Below, in pieces: positions 15,584-22,814 of a DNA stretch of 22,814 nt. Source of the DNA: CANDYO01 sp049653745 (GTDB taxonomy: Bacteria > Pseudomonadota > Alphaproteobacteria > Rickettsiales > CANDYO01). The stretch covers positions 1 through 22,814 of the forward strand of contig JBASGW010000060.1 of assembly GCA_049653745.1 (NCBI GenBank), given 5' to 3'. The notes beneath the pieces were generated by a model. The model was not told the origin of the DNA and made no database searches. It saw nothing but the letters and a program-made list of their open reading frames with translations. Both the position numbers and the translations under genes were made by a program. Every line of letters begins with the position of its first letter. The first letter of the stretch is position 1.

Positions 15584-16505
15584 CATCTCTTCCTGAAGTT
15601 TCTGCGCTATTTCCGCTGATATAACATAGCTCATCACCATATTCATTTCTATTAAATGCATCAATCGCGCTATGAGATATCAAATGTCCATGGCCTAATT
15701 TAGAAATAAAAGAATCAACTTTTATGTCTTCAGTGAGTTCTGTAACAAATCTTGCGCCATGCAAAAGTTTATGAAAATTATTAGTAAAGTACAATATAAT
15801 GTCATTATTTTGATATACTCTATGCTCTTGATAAAATTCTTCAAAACTACCATAACATTTAATATCAGTAGCTTCTGAATCTACTTTTTCTAATAATTCC
15901 ATTATATTAGATGGTTTGTCGCTATATTTTTTATTGAGCGTGTATATAAAGTTTTTTACATTTTTTTCAATAGATATAGGTTGTTTGTAGGTATAAACGT
16001 CTGCTGTAATAAATTCTTTGATACCGAAAGCAAATCCTATGCAATTAAACATATTGTTCTGATGTTTTTGCATTACGGACGTACTATCTTCAAGACATTT
16101 GCCAAATTGTATCTTTTCTTCTTCAATCAGATCAGAAGTAAGTTTCTTATTGATTGATAATTCGCAGTTTTTAATAACTTTAGTAATTTCGTGATTTGGA
16201 TCTGTATCTATTAATTTGATTATATCTTCAGTAATAATATGATTTTTGAATCGTACAATAAAATCTAAATTTATAAAAATTTTTGAGTCTATATACGGAT
16301 ATGTATAAAGGATATTTACATTAGGGCAGAACTCTTCAGCTTGGCATACTTCCTTGTCCTCTGAGCCCAAAAGCCTCAAGTTATCTCTTTCAGGATGAGA
16401 ACTATTCAGTACAGAGCTACTTTCCCAATTAATCAACAAGCCAAATTGTTCACTTTCTTTACTATAAATTCTAAAAGCTGATTTTATTTTGATATCTTGA
16501 GGCAT
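15576..16505 (-). CDS. Papain-like-fold protein, DUF7689-like; putative effector
   Basis: 309 residues. Most of it is unfamiliar, but the C-terminal half resembles DUF7689-type proteins: NCIGFAFG (C155) as a candidate nucleophile, LLHGARF (H249), ISKLGHG (268-273), SHSAI (H278) and EYG near 288-290. This Cys...His order with SKLG and a following His is the family pattern and hints at a cysteine hydrolase or papain-like fold. Substrate and location are unknown; no signal peptide or TM is visible. A ribosome site AGGAG precedes the ATG. It follows the 130-residue gene by 5 bp, so the two form an operon that converges on the STAND pair. Confidence 0.55.
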   Translation of the reverse strand: MPQDIKIKSAFRIYSKESEQFGLLINWESSSVLNSSHPERDNLRLLGSEDKEVCQAEEFCPNVNILYTYPYIDSKIFINLDFIVRFKNHIITEDIIKLIDTDPNHEITKVIKNCELSINKKLTSDLIEEEKIQFGKCLEDSTSVMQKHQNNMFNCIGFAFGIKEFITADVYTYKQPISIEKNVKNFIYTLNKKYSDKPSNIMELLEKVDSEATDIKCYGSFEEFYQEHRVYQNNDIILYFTNNFHKLLHGARFVTELTEDIKVDSFISKLGHGHLISHSAIDAFNRNEYGDELCYISGNSAETSGRDEL

Positions 16506-16510
16506 AAATA

Positions 16511-16903
16511 TTACTCCTGCGTTGAAGTGATATTACCAAGATAGTGAAGGGCATTTAAATAAGCTAAGCTTCCATCTGTAAGACCAGCTCTGTCTAAATA
16601 AGTATCCATAGTAACGTCATTTAAAGCTTGCTCAAAAGTGATAAAATCTGGATGAAGTTCTTTATAAATAGAGAAGGCAAAATCGTCTCTTTGTAGCATC
16701 TTCAATGCAGTAAAGCAAGAAAGCTCATCTTCAGATCCTTGGTTTTTATTTATGAAACTTTTCCACAAATTACCTAGTAATTTTACATCTACGCTAGTTG
16801 ATAAATAGTTAAACTGTCGGTAATATTGATCTTTCATTATATGAAGTACCTCATCATATTTTGATAGTATTGCCTTATTATTTTCTGTGCAATCGTCAGC
16901 CAT
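16511..16903 (-). CDS. Small all-helical protein of unknown function, partner of the papain-like protein
   Basis: 130 residues, acidic and apparently all helical (ILSKYDEVLHIMKDQYYRQF; LGNLWKSFINKNQ; AYLNALHYLGNI). I recognise no family. It is the first gene of a two-gene operon with the papain-like protein, has GGAGG before the ATG at 16903, and a good promoter just upstream. A small acidic helical protein encoded ahead of an enzyme-like protein could be its immunity protein or chaperone. That is inference from gene order only. Confidence 0.6.
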   Translation of the reverse strand: MADDCTENNKAILSKYDEVLHIMKDQYYRQFNYLSTSVDVKLLGNLWKSFINKNQGSEDELSCFTALKMLQRDDFAFSIYKELHPDFITFEQALNDVTMDTYLDRAGLTDGSLAYLNALHYLGNITSTQE

Positions 16904-17280
16904 AATAACCTCCGTAGTTAATAAATATTTAGGATATCATATCATAATAATGAATAAAAAACAATCCTTGTTAACAAAATAGCATCAAGTTCGTACTTTC
17001 TCCTGCACTACCGATGCTCCAATTTCGACCCAACCCAAGTGTAGGCCGCGGATTTCCAGTGTCCCCTGAATTTAAGAAAGGGGGAGGGGTTTTGGAGATT
17101 GGAGACAAAAATAGCCCTAAGTTGATCTAAAAATGAGGCAATTCTGAATAAATTTCGAGCATGAAGGAGGAGGAGTTTAGGATAACGATATATGTGCTAG
17201 ACCTTATGAATCCTGGGCTTTAGAGGATAAAACTAAAAATAAGAAAAATGAGCGGAGACGCTACTCAAATTGGCTAAAAC
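16904..17280. other. Gene-free stretch with GC-rich tract of possible mobile-element origin
   Basis: These 377 bp hold a promoter at the left end and no convincing gene. From about 16981 to 17110 the DNA is much richer in G and C than its surroundings, with a small hairpin CCCCT/AGGGG (17063-17067 with 17079-17083). CTCCAA at 17017-17022 is inverted as TTGGAG at 17092-17097, which itself repeats at 17099-17104. On the minus strand two short frames stay open through the tract but carry no start or ribosome site. From about 17110 to 17280 I see nothing distinct. The whole stretch abuts the tRNA-Ser 3' end. Confidence 0.4.
16936..16964 (-). promoter_or_regulatory. Sigma70-like promoter of the papain-like operon
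   Basis: On the minus strand TTGTTT (16959-16964) and TATGAT (16936-16941) are separated by exactly 17 bp. The start codon of the 130-residue gene follows about 32 bp after the -10 box. Confidence 0.55.
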
Positions 17281-17370
<90 letters not shown>

Positions 17371-17384
17371 TTGCAATAGTTAGC

Positions 17385-17413
17385 ATTCAAGCTTATTTTT
17401 GTGGTTATGTCAA
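17385..17413 (-). promoter_or_regulatory. Candidate promoter of tRNA-Ser
   Basis: On the minus strand TTGACA (17408-17413) lies 17 bp from TTGAAT (17385-17390). Transcription would begin only a few bases before the mature tRNA 5' end. The -35 box is perfect and the -10 box is weak. Confidence 0.5.
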
Positions 17414-17441
17414 AAGATTTTACCAAGATATAATCTAAATC

Positions 17442-17470
17442 TTGACTAAATGAAAAAAAAATATTAAATA
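17442..17470 (+). promoter_or_regulatory. Candidate promoter of the 69-residue protein gene
   Basis: TTGACT (17442-17447) and TAAATA (17465-17470) have a 17-bp spacer of nearly pure A/T. The gene starts 43 bp after the -10 box, with TAGGAATT as the ribosome site. Confidence 0.5.
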
Positions 17471-17513
17471 TGTTATCAATAATATTATAAAATTTAGATC
17501 AATAGGAATTAAA

Positions 17514-17723
17514 ATGAGCAAATCAAAAACAGCTAAAACAGCAAGTAAGAATAATCCTACAGCTCGTGTTAAGGCAACAGAAGTTTTTTATAATGATCAA
17601 AAAATTAAACCAGTGTTAGTTTTAGATGGCCGTAGAAGATATATGGCAGCTGCATATGAAGATGGTTCTATGCCTTTAGATACCAATGGTTCTCCTTTGC
17701 CTTGGGCAGATGTTGCTAACTAA
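17514..17723 (+). CDS. Small conserved basic protein of unknown function
   Basis: 69 residues with a lysine-rich N-terminus (SKSKTAKTASKNN) and a compact domain: EVFYNDQKIKPVLVLDGRRR, then YMAAAYEDGSMPLDTNGSPLPWADV. The second half looks like a conserved alphaproteobacterial small protein, but I cannot name its family. It has its own promoter and a strong terminator, so it is a single-gene unit, probably well expressed. The basic tail could bind nucleic acid; that is speculation. It belongs to the backbone side of the tRNA-Ser boundary. Confidence 0.75.
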   Translation: MSKSKTAKTASKNNPTARVKATEVFYNDQKIKPVLVLDGRRRYMAAAYEDGSMPLDTNGSPLPWADVAN

Positions 17724-17769
17724 ATATTAAAGTTTTTATTACTTAAATATTATTTGAATTATTATATCA

Positions 17770-17813
17770 AGAGAGCTATTGAACATTTGTCATGGCTCTC
17801 TAACTTTTTTTAT
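17770..17813 (+). terminator. Rho-independent terminator
   Basis: AGAGAGC (17770-17776) pairs with GCTCTCT (17795-17801), followed by AACTTTTTTTATT. It ends the 69-residue protein gene and insulates clpX. Confidence 0.75.
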
Positions 17814-17991
17814 TATTTGTAACTGCTAAATTTAGCCCAGGATTTCAAAAATTATAGATACTATATATTTATAGTAACTCCTTAATATTATAAAAACATT
17901 TCTTTAAGAGAAAACTTTTTTATGATATTCTAACCCCATATACATAAAATTAATCAATAGTTTAATAGCTGCTTTTTTATAGGTAAACTTA

Positions 17992-19296
17992 ATGAGTGAA
18001 ATTAAAGATCAAGATCCAAAAAATACATTATTCTGTTCATTCTGTGGTAAAAGCCAACATAACGTAAAAAAGTTGATTGCTGGCCCAGGTATTTTTATAT
18101 GTAATGAATGTGTGGATCTTTGTGTTGATATAATAGGTGATACAAGCATAAATTCAACTTCTGCTGAAGAAATTAAAAAAAATCTTACACCAAAAGAAAT
18201 ATTAAATATTTTAAATAATTATATTATAAGCCAAGATCATGCTAAAAAAACTCTTTCGGTGGCTGTGTATAATCATTACAAGCGTTTAAAACATCTGAAA
18301 GAGCAGGGTGATGTTGAAATAAGCAAATCAAACATCTTATTAATTGGTCCTACTGGTTGTGGAAAAACTCTTTTAGCTCAAACCCTAGCAAAAATTTTAG
18401 ATGTGCCATTTACTGTAGCAGATGCGACTTCTCTTACTGAAGCTGGCTATGTGGGTGAAGATGTTGAAAATGTTATCCTAAGATTATTACAAGCTGCAGA
18501 TTATAATGTTGAGAAAGCTCAGCAGGGTATTATCTATATTGATGAAGTGGACAAAATATCACGTAAGTCAGAAAATCCTTCAATTACTAGAGACGTATCT
18601 GGTGAAGGTGTGCAGCAAGCATTATTAAAAATTATGGAAGGAACAGTTGCTTCAGTTCCACCTCAAGGTGGGCGTAAGCATCCTCAACAAGAATGTGTGC
18701 AAGTTGACACCACTAATATATTATTTATTTGTGGAGGAGCATTTGATGGCCTAGCCAAAATTATTGCTGCTCGCGGGCAGGGTTCTTCTATTGGCTTTGA
18801 AGCTAGAATTGAGCGTCCTAAAGGAGAAAATGTTTCAGAACTTTTAACTAAAGTTGAACCAGAAGATTTGGTTAAATATGGTTTGATTCCTGAGTTTATA
18901 GGGCGCCTACCAGTTGTGGCAACTTTAGTTGATTTAAGTGAGGAAGCTTTAGTTGAAGTTTTAACTCAACCACGCAACGCATTAATAAAACAATATATGA
19001 AGTTGTTTGAAATGGAAGATGTAAAGCTTAAAGTATTAGATACTGCTTTAAAAGCTATTGCTAGCAAGGCTGTTGAAAGAAAAGCTGGTGCTCGTGGCCT
19101 TCGTTCTATCTTAGAATCACTTTTATTAGAAACTATGTTTGAGTTACCTGATAATAAAGATATTTCTGAAGTTATTGTGGATGAGGATGTGGTTCTGGGT
19201 AAAAAGAAACCAATAATTATGTATACTCACGAGGAAACAAAATCTCTTGAAATAAAAGATTCTTCTGATTCTTTCACTAAAAACAAAGCTAGTTAG
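17992..19296 (+). CDS. clpX: ATP-dependent Clp protease ATP-binding subunit ClpX
   Basis: 434 residues, the usual length. The N-terminal zinc domain has C15, C18, C37 and C40 (CSFCGK...CNEC). The AAA+ module has Walker A GPTGCGKT (119-126), the pore loop GYVGED (152-157) and Walker B IYIDEVDKI (181-189). RKSENPSITRDVSGEGVQQA follows, then the IGF loop that docks on ClpP (SSIGFEA) and the sensor-2 KAGARGLRS. ClpX unfolds tagged or folded substrates and feeds them to ClpP in the cytoplasm. No clpP lies in the window. It heads a tightly packed run of five genes; the thiolase starts 11 bp after its end. A weak promoter (TTTAAG-17-TATTCT) may lie near 17910. Confidence 0.97.
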   Translation: MSEIKDQDPKNTLFCSFCGKSQHNVKKLIAGPGIFICNECVDLCVDIIGDTSINSTSAEEIKKNLTPKEILNILNNYIISQDHAKKTLSVAVYNHYKRLKHLKEQGDVEISKSNILLIGPTGCGKTLLAQTLAKILDVPFTVADATSLTEAGYVGEDVENVILRLLQAADYNVEKAQQGIIYIDEVDKISRKSENPSITRDVSGEGVQQALLKIMEGTVASVPPQGGRKHPQQECVQVDTTNILFICGGAFDGLAKIIAARGQGSSIGFEARIERPKGENVSELLTKVEPEDLVKYGLIPEFIGRLPVVATLVDLSEEALVEVLTQPRNALIKQYMKLFEMEDVKLKVLDTALKAIASKAVERKAGARGLRSILESLLLETMFELPDNKDISEVIVDEDVVLGKKKPIIMYTHEETKSLEIKDSSDSFTKNKAS

Positions 19297-19306
19297 AGAG
19301 GCTATT

Positions 19307-20479
19307 ATGAGTGAAGTTTATATTATAGATGCTAAAAGAACAGCTATTGGTAACTTAAATGGATCTCTTTTGGGAATTCCTGCACATAAATTAGGTGCAT
19401 TATTAATTGAGCATTTAATTAAAAAAAATCAAATTGATCCAGCCTCTGTTTCTGAAGTGATTATGGGGCAGGTTCTAACTGCCAATCAAGGACAAAATCC
19501 TGCACGCCAGGCTGCTATTTATGGTGGATTGCCTAATAATGTTCCGGCATTAACCATAAACCAAGTTTGTGGATCAGGGCTTCGTGCTGTGGCAATGGCA
19601 GCACAAGCTATAAAAGCTTCAGATGCTGAAATTATTATTGCTGGTGGCCAAGAAAATATGAGTATGTCTCCACATGCAATACATATGCGTAATGGAACTA
19701 AATTTGGCGATGCTAAGCTTACTGATATTATGATTTATGACGGATTAATGGATGCTTTTTCGAACATTCATATGGGAATTACTGCTGAAAATATTGCTAA
19801 AAAATTTAATATTAGCAGGCAAGAGCAAGATGAATTTTCTTGTCTTTCTCAAAATAAAGCTGAGGCTGCACAAAAAAATAGCCGTTTTGTTGATGAGATT
19901 TTGCCAGTTATATTGAAAAAGAAAGATTCTGAAACTATTTTTGCTAATGACGAATTTATTCGTGCTAATACTAGCTATGAAAATTTATCTAAATTGAGAG
20001 CGGTTTTTGAAAAAGACGGCACAGTGACCGCAGGAAATGCATCTGGAATTAATGATGGAGCTGCAGCCTTATTGGTTATGAGTAAGAAAATGGCCGACCA
20101 TCTAGGATTAAAACCAATGGCCAAAGTTATTTCTTATGCTTATACCGGAGTGGATCCAAATATTATGGGAACAGGCCCTATCACTGCAGTTAAAGAAGCA
20201 TTGAAGAAAGCTAATTGGGATATAAATCAATTAGACCTTATTGAAGCTAATGAAGCTTTTGCTTCTCAAGCGATTTGCGTTAATAAAGAATTAGGTTGGG
20301 ATGTAAATAAGGTTAATGTTAATGGTGGAGCTATTGCTTTAGGGCATCCTATTGGTGCTTCTGGAGCTAGAATTTTAACCAGTCTTTTATATGAAATGCA
20401 AAAAAGAGATGTTAAAAAAGGTTTAGCTTCATTGTGTATTGGTGGTGGAATGGGAATTGCTATGTGTGTTGAGAGATAA
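19307..20479 (+). CDS. atoB: Acetyl-CoA C-acetyltransferase (biosynthetic thiolase)
   Basis: 390 residues, a full-length thiolase II. The acyl-accepting nucleophile C88 lies in NQVCGSGLRA. The C-terminal catalytic residues are H347 in GGAIALGHPIGASGAR and C377 in CIGGGMG. NEAFA and the GGQENMS segment also match. It condenses two acetyl-CoA to acetoacetyl-CoA, or runs in reverse, for short-chain or polyhydroxybutyrate metabolism in the cytoplasm. No reductase (phaB) or synthase (phaC) gene is adjacent, so the pathway cannot be settled from this window. atoB and phaA are both in use for such genes. It follows clpX and precedes the UPF0114 gene with a 3-bp gap. Confidence 0.95.
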   Translation: MSEVYIIDAKRTAIGNLNGSLLGIPAHKLGALLIEHLIKKNQIDPASVSEVIMGQVLTANQGQNPARQAAIYGGLPNNVPALTINQVCGSGLRAVAMAAQAIKASDAEIIIAGGQENMSMSPHAIHMRNGTKFGDAKLTDIMIYDGLMDAFSNIHMGITAENIAKKFNISRQEQDEFSCLSQNKAEAAQKNSRFVDEILPVILKKKDSETIFANDEFIRANTSYENLSKLRAVFEKDGTVTAGNASGINDGAAALLVMSKKMADHLGLKPMAKVISYAYTGVDPNIMGTGPITAVKEALKKANWDINQLDLIEANEAFASQAICVNKELGWDVNKVNVNGGAIALGHPIGASGARILTSLLYEMQKRDVKKGLASLCIGGGMGIAMCVER

Positions 20480-20482
20480 AAA

Positions 20483-21004
20483 ATGGCAAATAATGCAATT
20501 GAAAATTTTATAGAAAGAGGTCTTTTTGCCAGCAGATGGTTAATGGCGCCTTTTTATATAGGTTTAGCTTTATCTCTAGGTGGGTTATTATTTGGATTTA
20601 TAAAAGAATTATGGCATTTTTTTTCAGTAATTCCAGTAATTAATCAAAATGATGTAGTGCTTGCTGCTTTATCGTTAATTGATTTATCTTTAGCGGGTAA
20701 TTTGGTATTGATTGTAATTTTCTCGGGTTATGAAAATTTTGTCTCTAAGTTTGATATAGTTTCTAAAGATCAACAAGATTGGAAAGGATCTATAGACTTT
20801 GCTACTTTAAAATTAAAATTAATATCTTCTATGGTTGCCATCTCAGGAATTCATTTACTTAAGATATTTATGGATGAAAAGCCAATTGATCCTTCAACTT
20901 TCAAGTGGTTATTAATTACCCATCTAACCTTTGTAATTTCCGGGGTGCTATTAGCCCTAATGGATTATATTTCTGTTAATACTAAAATTAAAAAGAATCT
21001 CTAG
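20483..21004 (+). CDS. UPF0114 / TIGR00645 (YqhA-like) membrane protein
   Basis: 173 residues with the family opening ERGLFASRWLMAPFYIGLAL (about 11-30). Four hydrophobic segments lie at about 22-44, 58-82, 112-128 and 140-163. The stretch SLIDLSLAGNLVLIVIFSGYENF is characteristic of UPF0114. The family is an inner-membrane protein of unknown function. It is tightly spaced with its neighbours (3 bp after thiolase, 4 bp before ccmD), suggesting co-transcription rather than shared function. Confidence 0.9.
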   Translation: MANNAIENFIERGLFASRWLMAPFYIGLALSLGGLLFGFIKELWHFFSVIPVINQNDVVLAALSLIDLSLAGNLVLIVIFSGYENFVSKFDIVSKDQQDWKGSIDFATLKLKLISSMVAISGIHLLKIFMDEKPIDPSTFKWLLITHLTFVISGVLLALMDYISVNTKIKKNL

Positions 21005-21008
21005 TTTT

Positions 21009-21140
21009 ATGAGTGAAAGTAACTATGTATTTTTAGTATGTTTTTTTCCTATTATTTTGTTTGCATTTTATATGATAAGAAATTTCTATATACTTAAAAA
21101 ACAAATGAAATTATTAGAAAAAGATGAAACAAAAATATAA
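21009..21140 (+). CDS. ccmD: Heme exporter protein CcmD (small)
   Basis: 43 residues, within the usual range of CcmD. One TM helix at about 7-24 (VFLVCFFPIILFAFYMIRN) is followed by a charged, helical cytoplasmic tail (LKKQMKLLEKDETK). This single-TM, basic-tail design fits CcmD, which stabilises CcmE at the CcmABC heme exporter. The call is decided by context: it overlaps the start of ccmE by 17 bp. It is short enough to be missed by automatic annotation. No strong ribosome site is visible. Confidence 0.75.
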   Translation: MSESNYVFLVCFFPIILFAFYMIRNFYILKKQMKLLEKDETKI

Positions 21141-21555
21141 ACGTTTAACTTTAATTACTATATCCATATTAATAGCTTCTTTTGGATTATGGTTAATTCT
21201 AGATAATTTTAATCAGAATATTACATTTTTTTATACTCCAGCTCAATTAGATCAAAAAAATATTACTAATAAAATAATACGTGTTGGAGGGCTTGTTAAA
21301 AGCAATTCAATAGCAAAGTTAAATAATGGCCTTACCACTGAATTTATAATTACTGATGCTAGGGAAGATTTAATAATTAGATATACAGGAATTTTACCGA
21401 ATCTATTTAGAGAAAACCAAGGTATTGTGGCTAAAGGCAAGTTAGTTAATAATATTTTTATAGCCGAAGAGCTTCTTGCTAAACATGATGAAAATTATAT
21501 GCCTAAAGAAATCACTAATGGTATAAATTATATTAAAACATCTAAAGTTCAGTAG
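21124..21555 (+). CDS. ccmE: Cytochrome c maturation heme chaperone CcmE
   Basis: 143 residues. An N-terminal signal anchor (about 8-26) is followed by a periplasmic OB-fold beta barrel: FFYTPAQL, IRVGGLVKSNSI, ITDAREDLIIRYTGILPNLF and GIVAKGKL. The heme-binding HDENYMP motif is intact, with H121 as the covalent heme ligand and Y125 following. CcmE receives heme from CcmC and hands it to the CcmF lyase for attachment to apocytochrome c in the periplasm. Presence of the motif argues that the organism has a working system I pathway; the other ccm genes are elsewhere. Confidence 0.95.
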   Translation: MKQKYKRLTLITISILIASFGLWLILDNFNQNITFFYTPAQLDQKNITNKIIRVGGLVKSNSIAKLNNGLTTEFIITDAREDLIIRYTGILPNLFRENQGIVAKGKLVNNIFIAEELLAKHDENYMPKEITNGINYIKTSKVQ

Positions 21556-21795
21556 TTTTTAACATATTCATTTAAATGCTTTATAAAATTCAAGAACTAT
21601 CACAAATCTTAGCCTCTTTAACTATTATATTCCTTAATTAATAGCAATTTACCACTGTCTCTGCTTAAGTTAGCAGCTCAAATCTATATCTATATTTTTT
21701 GTACCTACTTATATTTTATTTAAAAAAATACTAGCTATGATTTATGGTTATGTTAGGATGAGTAAATATAACATGTTAATAAAAGGAGAAAATTA
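21556..21795. promoter_or_regulatory. Intergenic region before the acidic repeat protein, with palindrome
   Basis: These 240 bp carry no gene I can support. A perfect 10-bp palindrome TAACATGTTA lies at 21769-21778, and an inverted repeat ATGTTA/TAACAT occupies 21750-21755 and 21769-21774, close to the next gene's start. These could be a regulator site. AAAGGAG at about 21782-21788 is the ribosome site. No clear terminator for ccmE is seen. Confidence 0.35.
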
Positions 21796-22814
21796 ATGTT
21801 TACAAAAAAGTCGTCGCCATCAGAGAATTTGCCTATTATTCCAGAGGTTGTTGGAGATTCAGTATCAGAAAATGTGGTTGTGGATACCGACAATAGTTTT
21901 TCAGAAAAAACATCACAAGAAATGAAAGTTTCAATTGATGAAAATCAAGAGAGTTCTTCTCTAAGAACAAGTTCTAGTAGTGCGTTTACCACTCCTAAAT
22001 CATATCAAAAAGGAAAAGAAGAAGTGGCTGCAGAAGCGGAGGTTTTAAATGCTGGTGATCAAGATTTAAAACAAGAAGCTATTATTTCTGAAGTTGTTGT
22101 TCATAGTGATGAGAAAGAGCAAGAAGTGGAAGACAAAGCAGAAGCTTTAAATGCTGGAGATCAAGATTTAGAACAAGAAGCTATTATTTCTGAATTTGTT
22201 GCCGATAGTGATAAGAAAGAAGAAGGTGGGGCTGGGGAAGCAGAAGCAGAAGCTTTAAATTCTGGAGATCAAGATTTAGAACAAGAAGATGAAGAAAGTG
22301 ATGCTGATGACTCTAGGATTAGTGGTTATAGTGCTGAACAAGATATAAATCAAGAGATTATGACAGAAGAAGATGTTTCAAAAATTACTGCTCAAGGTGA
22401 TGCAGGAGAGTTAGATGACCCTAATATCACTCATATTGAAGATGATTATTCACAGAATCCATTAATAAAATTATATGACAGTGGAGTTTTTGCTGCTAAT
22501 AGTATTAAATTATTGCTTTGGGCTTCTCTTCCAATAGCTGCAGAAAATGATGTTCTTGAAGATGCTGAGCAAAATATAGTGCCAGCTGAGAGTCAAGAAA
22601 CTTCACAATCATTAGTTCAGGGGAATAATGCAATTCTTACACCAGTTAAAGTTTATTCTAATATTGATAATGATATTACAAATGAAGGAACGCCTGAAGA
22701 TTTACCAGCATTAGTTGAAATAACAGAATCATCTAAAGTGGTGATAAATCTAGAGAAATCTGATTTTGAAACTAGAGAATCTATAGTTATTCCAAGTGCT
22801 AGTGGTGATAATGG
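21796..22814 (+). CDS. Acidic low-complexity repeat protein, partial (unknown function)
   Basis: About 339 residues are visible, open to the right edge. It is Glu/Asp/Ser-rich and extremely acidic. Three copies of a motif of the form AEALNAGDQDLEQEA begin at about residues 81, 115 and 151 (22036, 22138, 22246). The first two extend further into AIISEVV...SDEK. A short hydrophobic stretch follows (IKLLLWASLPIAA, about 235-247), and no N-terminal signal peptide is visible. I recognise no family. A secreted or surface protein of an intracellular bacterium, or a long structural protein, is possible but unproven. Confidence 0.7.
   Translation, partial: MFTKKSSPSENLPIIPEVVGDSVSENVVVDTDNSFSEKTSQEMKVSIDENQESSSLRTSSSSAFTTPKSYQKGKEEVAAEAEVLNAGDQDLKQEAIISEVVVHSDEKEQEVEDKAEALNAGDQDLEQEAIISEFVADSDKKEEGGAGEAEAEALNSGDQDLEQEDEESDADDSRISGYSAEQDINQEIMTEEDVSKITAQGDAGELDDPNITHIEDDYSQNPLIKLYDSGVFAANSIKLLLWASLPIAAENDVLEDAEQNIVPAESQETSQSLVQGNNAILTPVKVYSNIDNDITNEGTPEDLPALVEITESSKVVINLEKSDFETRESIVIPSASGDN
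22036..22290 (+). repeat. Three tandem in-frame repeats in the acidic protein gene
   Basis: Units start at 22036, 22138 and 22246, so spacings are 102 and 108 bp, both multiples of three. Units 1 and 2 share about 85-90 bp with some substitutions; the third is shorter and diverges after about 45 bp. Unit 2 matches unit 3 more closely than unit 1 over the core. Confidence 0.75.

Noticed and set aside
1..16903. Conjugative element of the Rickettsiales amplified genetic element (RAGE) type
   Set aside because: No tra, type IV secretion or relaxase genes are seen; the identifiable genes are phage-type.

Overview
The window is AT-rich, with long A/T runs in the non-coding DNA. Its right side carries clpX, a biosynthetic thiolase, a UPF0114 membrane protein and ccmD-ccmE. 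This points to an alphaproteobacterium with a reduced, low-GC genome, most likely an obligate intracellular Rickettsiales-type organism. That placement rests on composition and gene content only.

Layout. Positions 1-7701 (all minus strand) are one end of a tailed-phage-like prophage. In transcription order it holds an AlpA/excisionase-like HTH protein, a small unknown protein, a Sak4-type RecA-fold ATPase, a putative ssDNA-binding protein, a Toprim primase/RepA-type helicase, a 330-bp repeat-rich gap that looks like an origin or regulatory site, a RuvC-like nuclease, a DUF6362 HTH protein, a GpZ-like tail protein, a GC-rich gap, a ParB-DNA methyltransferase fusion, and a small terminase subunit that runs off the left edge. 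A divergent control region (7702-7975) with paired operator-like repeats separates these genes from a plus-strand XRE repressor. Next comes an alphaproteobacterial recombinase cassette at 8594-10941: a small protein, DUF2924, a large serine recombinase and an HTH protein. The recombinase is cut by an in-frame amber codon.

Positions 11122-16903 are cargo. A translationally coupled pair encodes a two-TM receptor with a histidine-kinase-type ATPase domain but no recognisable phospho-acceptor histidine, and a membrane-anchored or exported NB-ARC (STAND) ATPase with TPR repeats. A shared hairpin separates it from a convergent pair encoding a papain-like, DUF7689-like protein and a small helical partner. 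These two pairs are the best candidates for an undescribed system: signal sensing/defence, or host-directed effectors. Neither function is shown by the sequence alone.

Positions 16904-17280 hold no gene but include a GC-rich tract foreign to its surroundings. They abut the 3' end of a tRNA-Ser(GGA) gene, a plausible integration boundary. To the right is chromosomal backbone: a small conserved protein with promoter and terminator, then a tightly packed run clpX - thiolase - UPF0114 - ccmD - ccmE (proteolysis, acetoacetyl-CoA metabolism, cytochrome c maturation). The window ends inside a highly acidic protein with internal tandem repeats.
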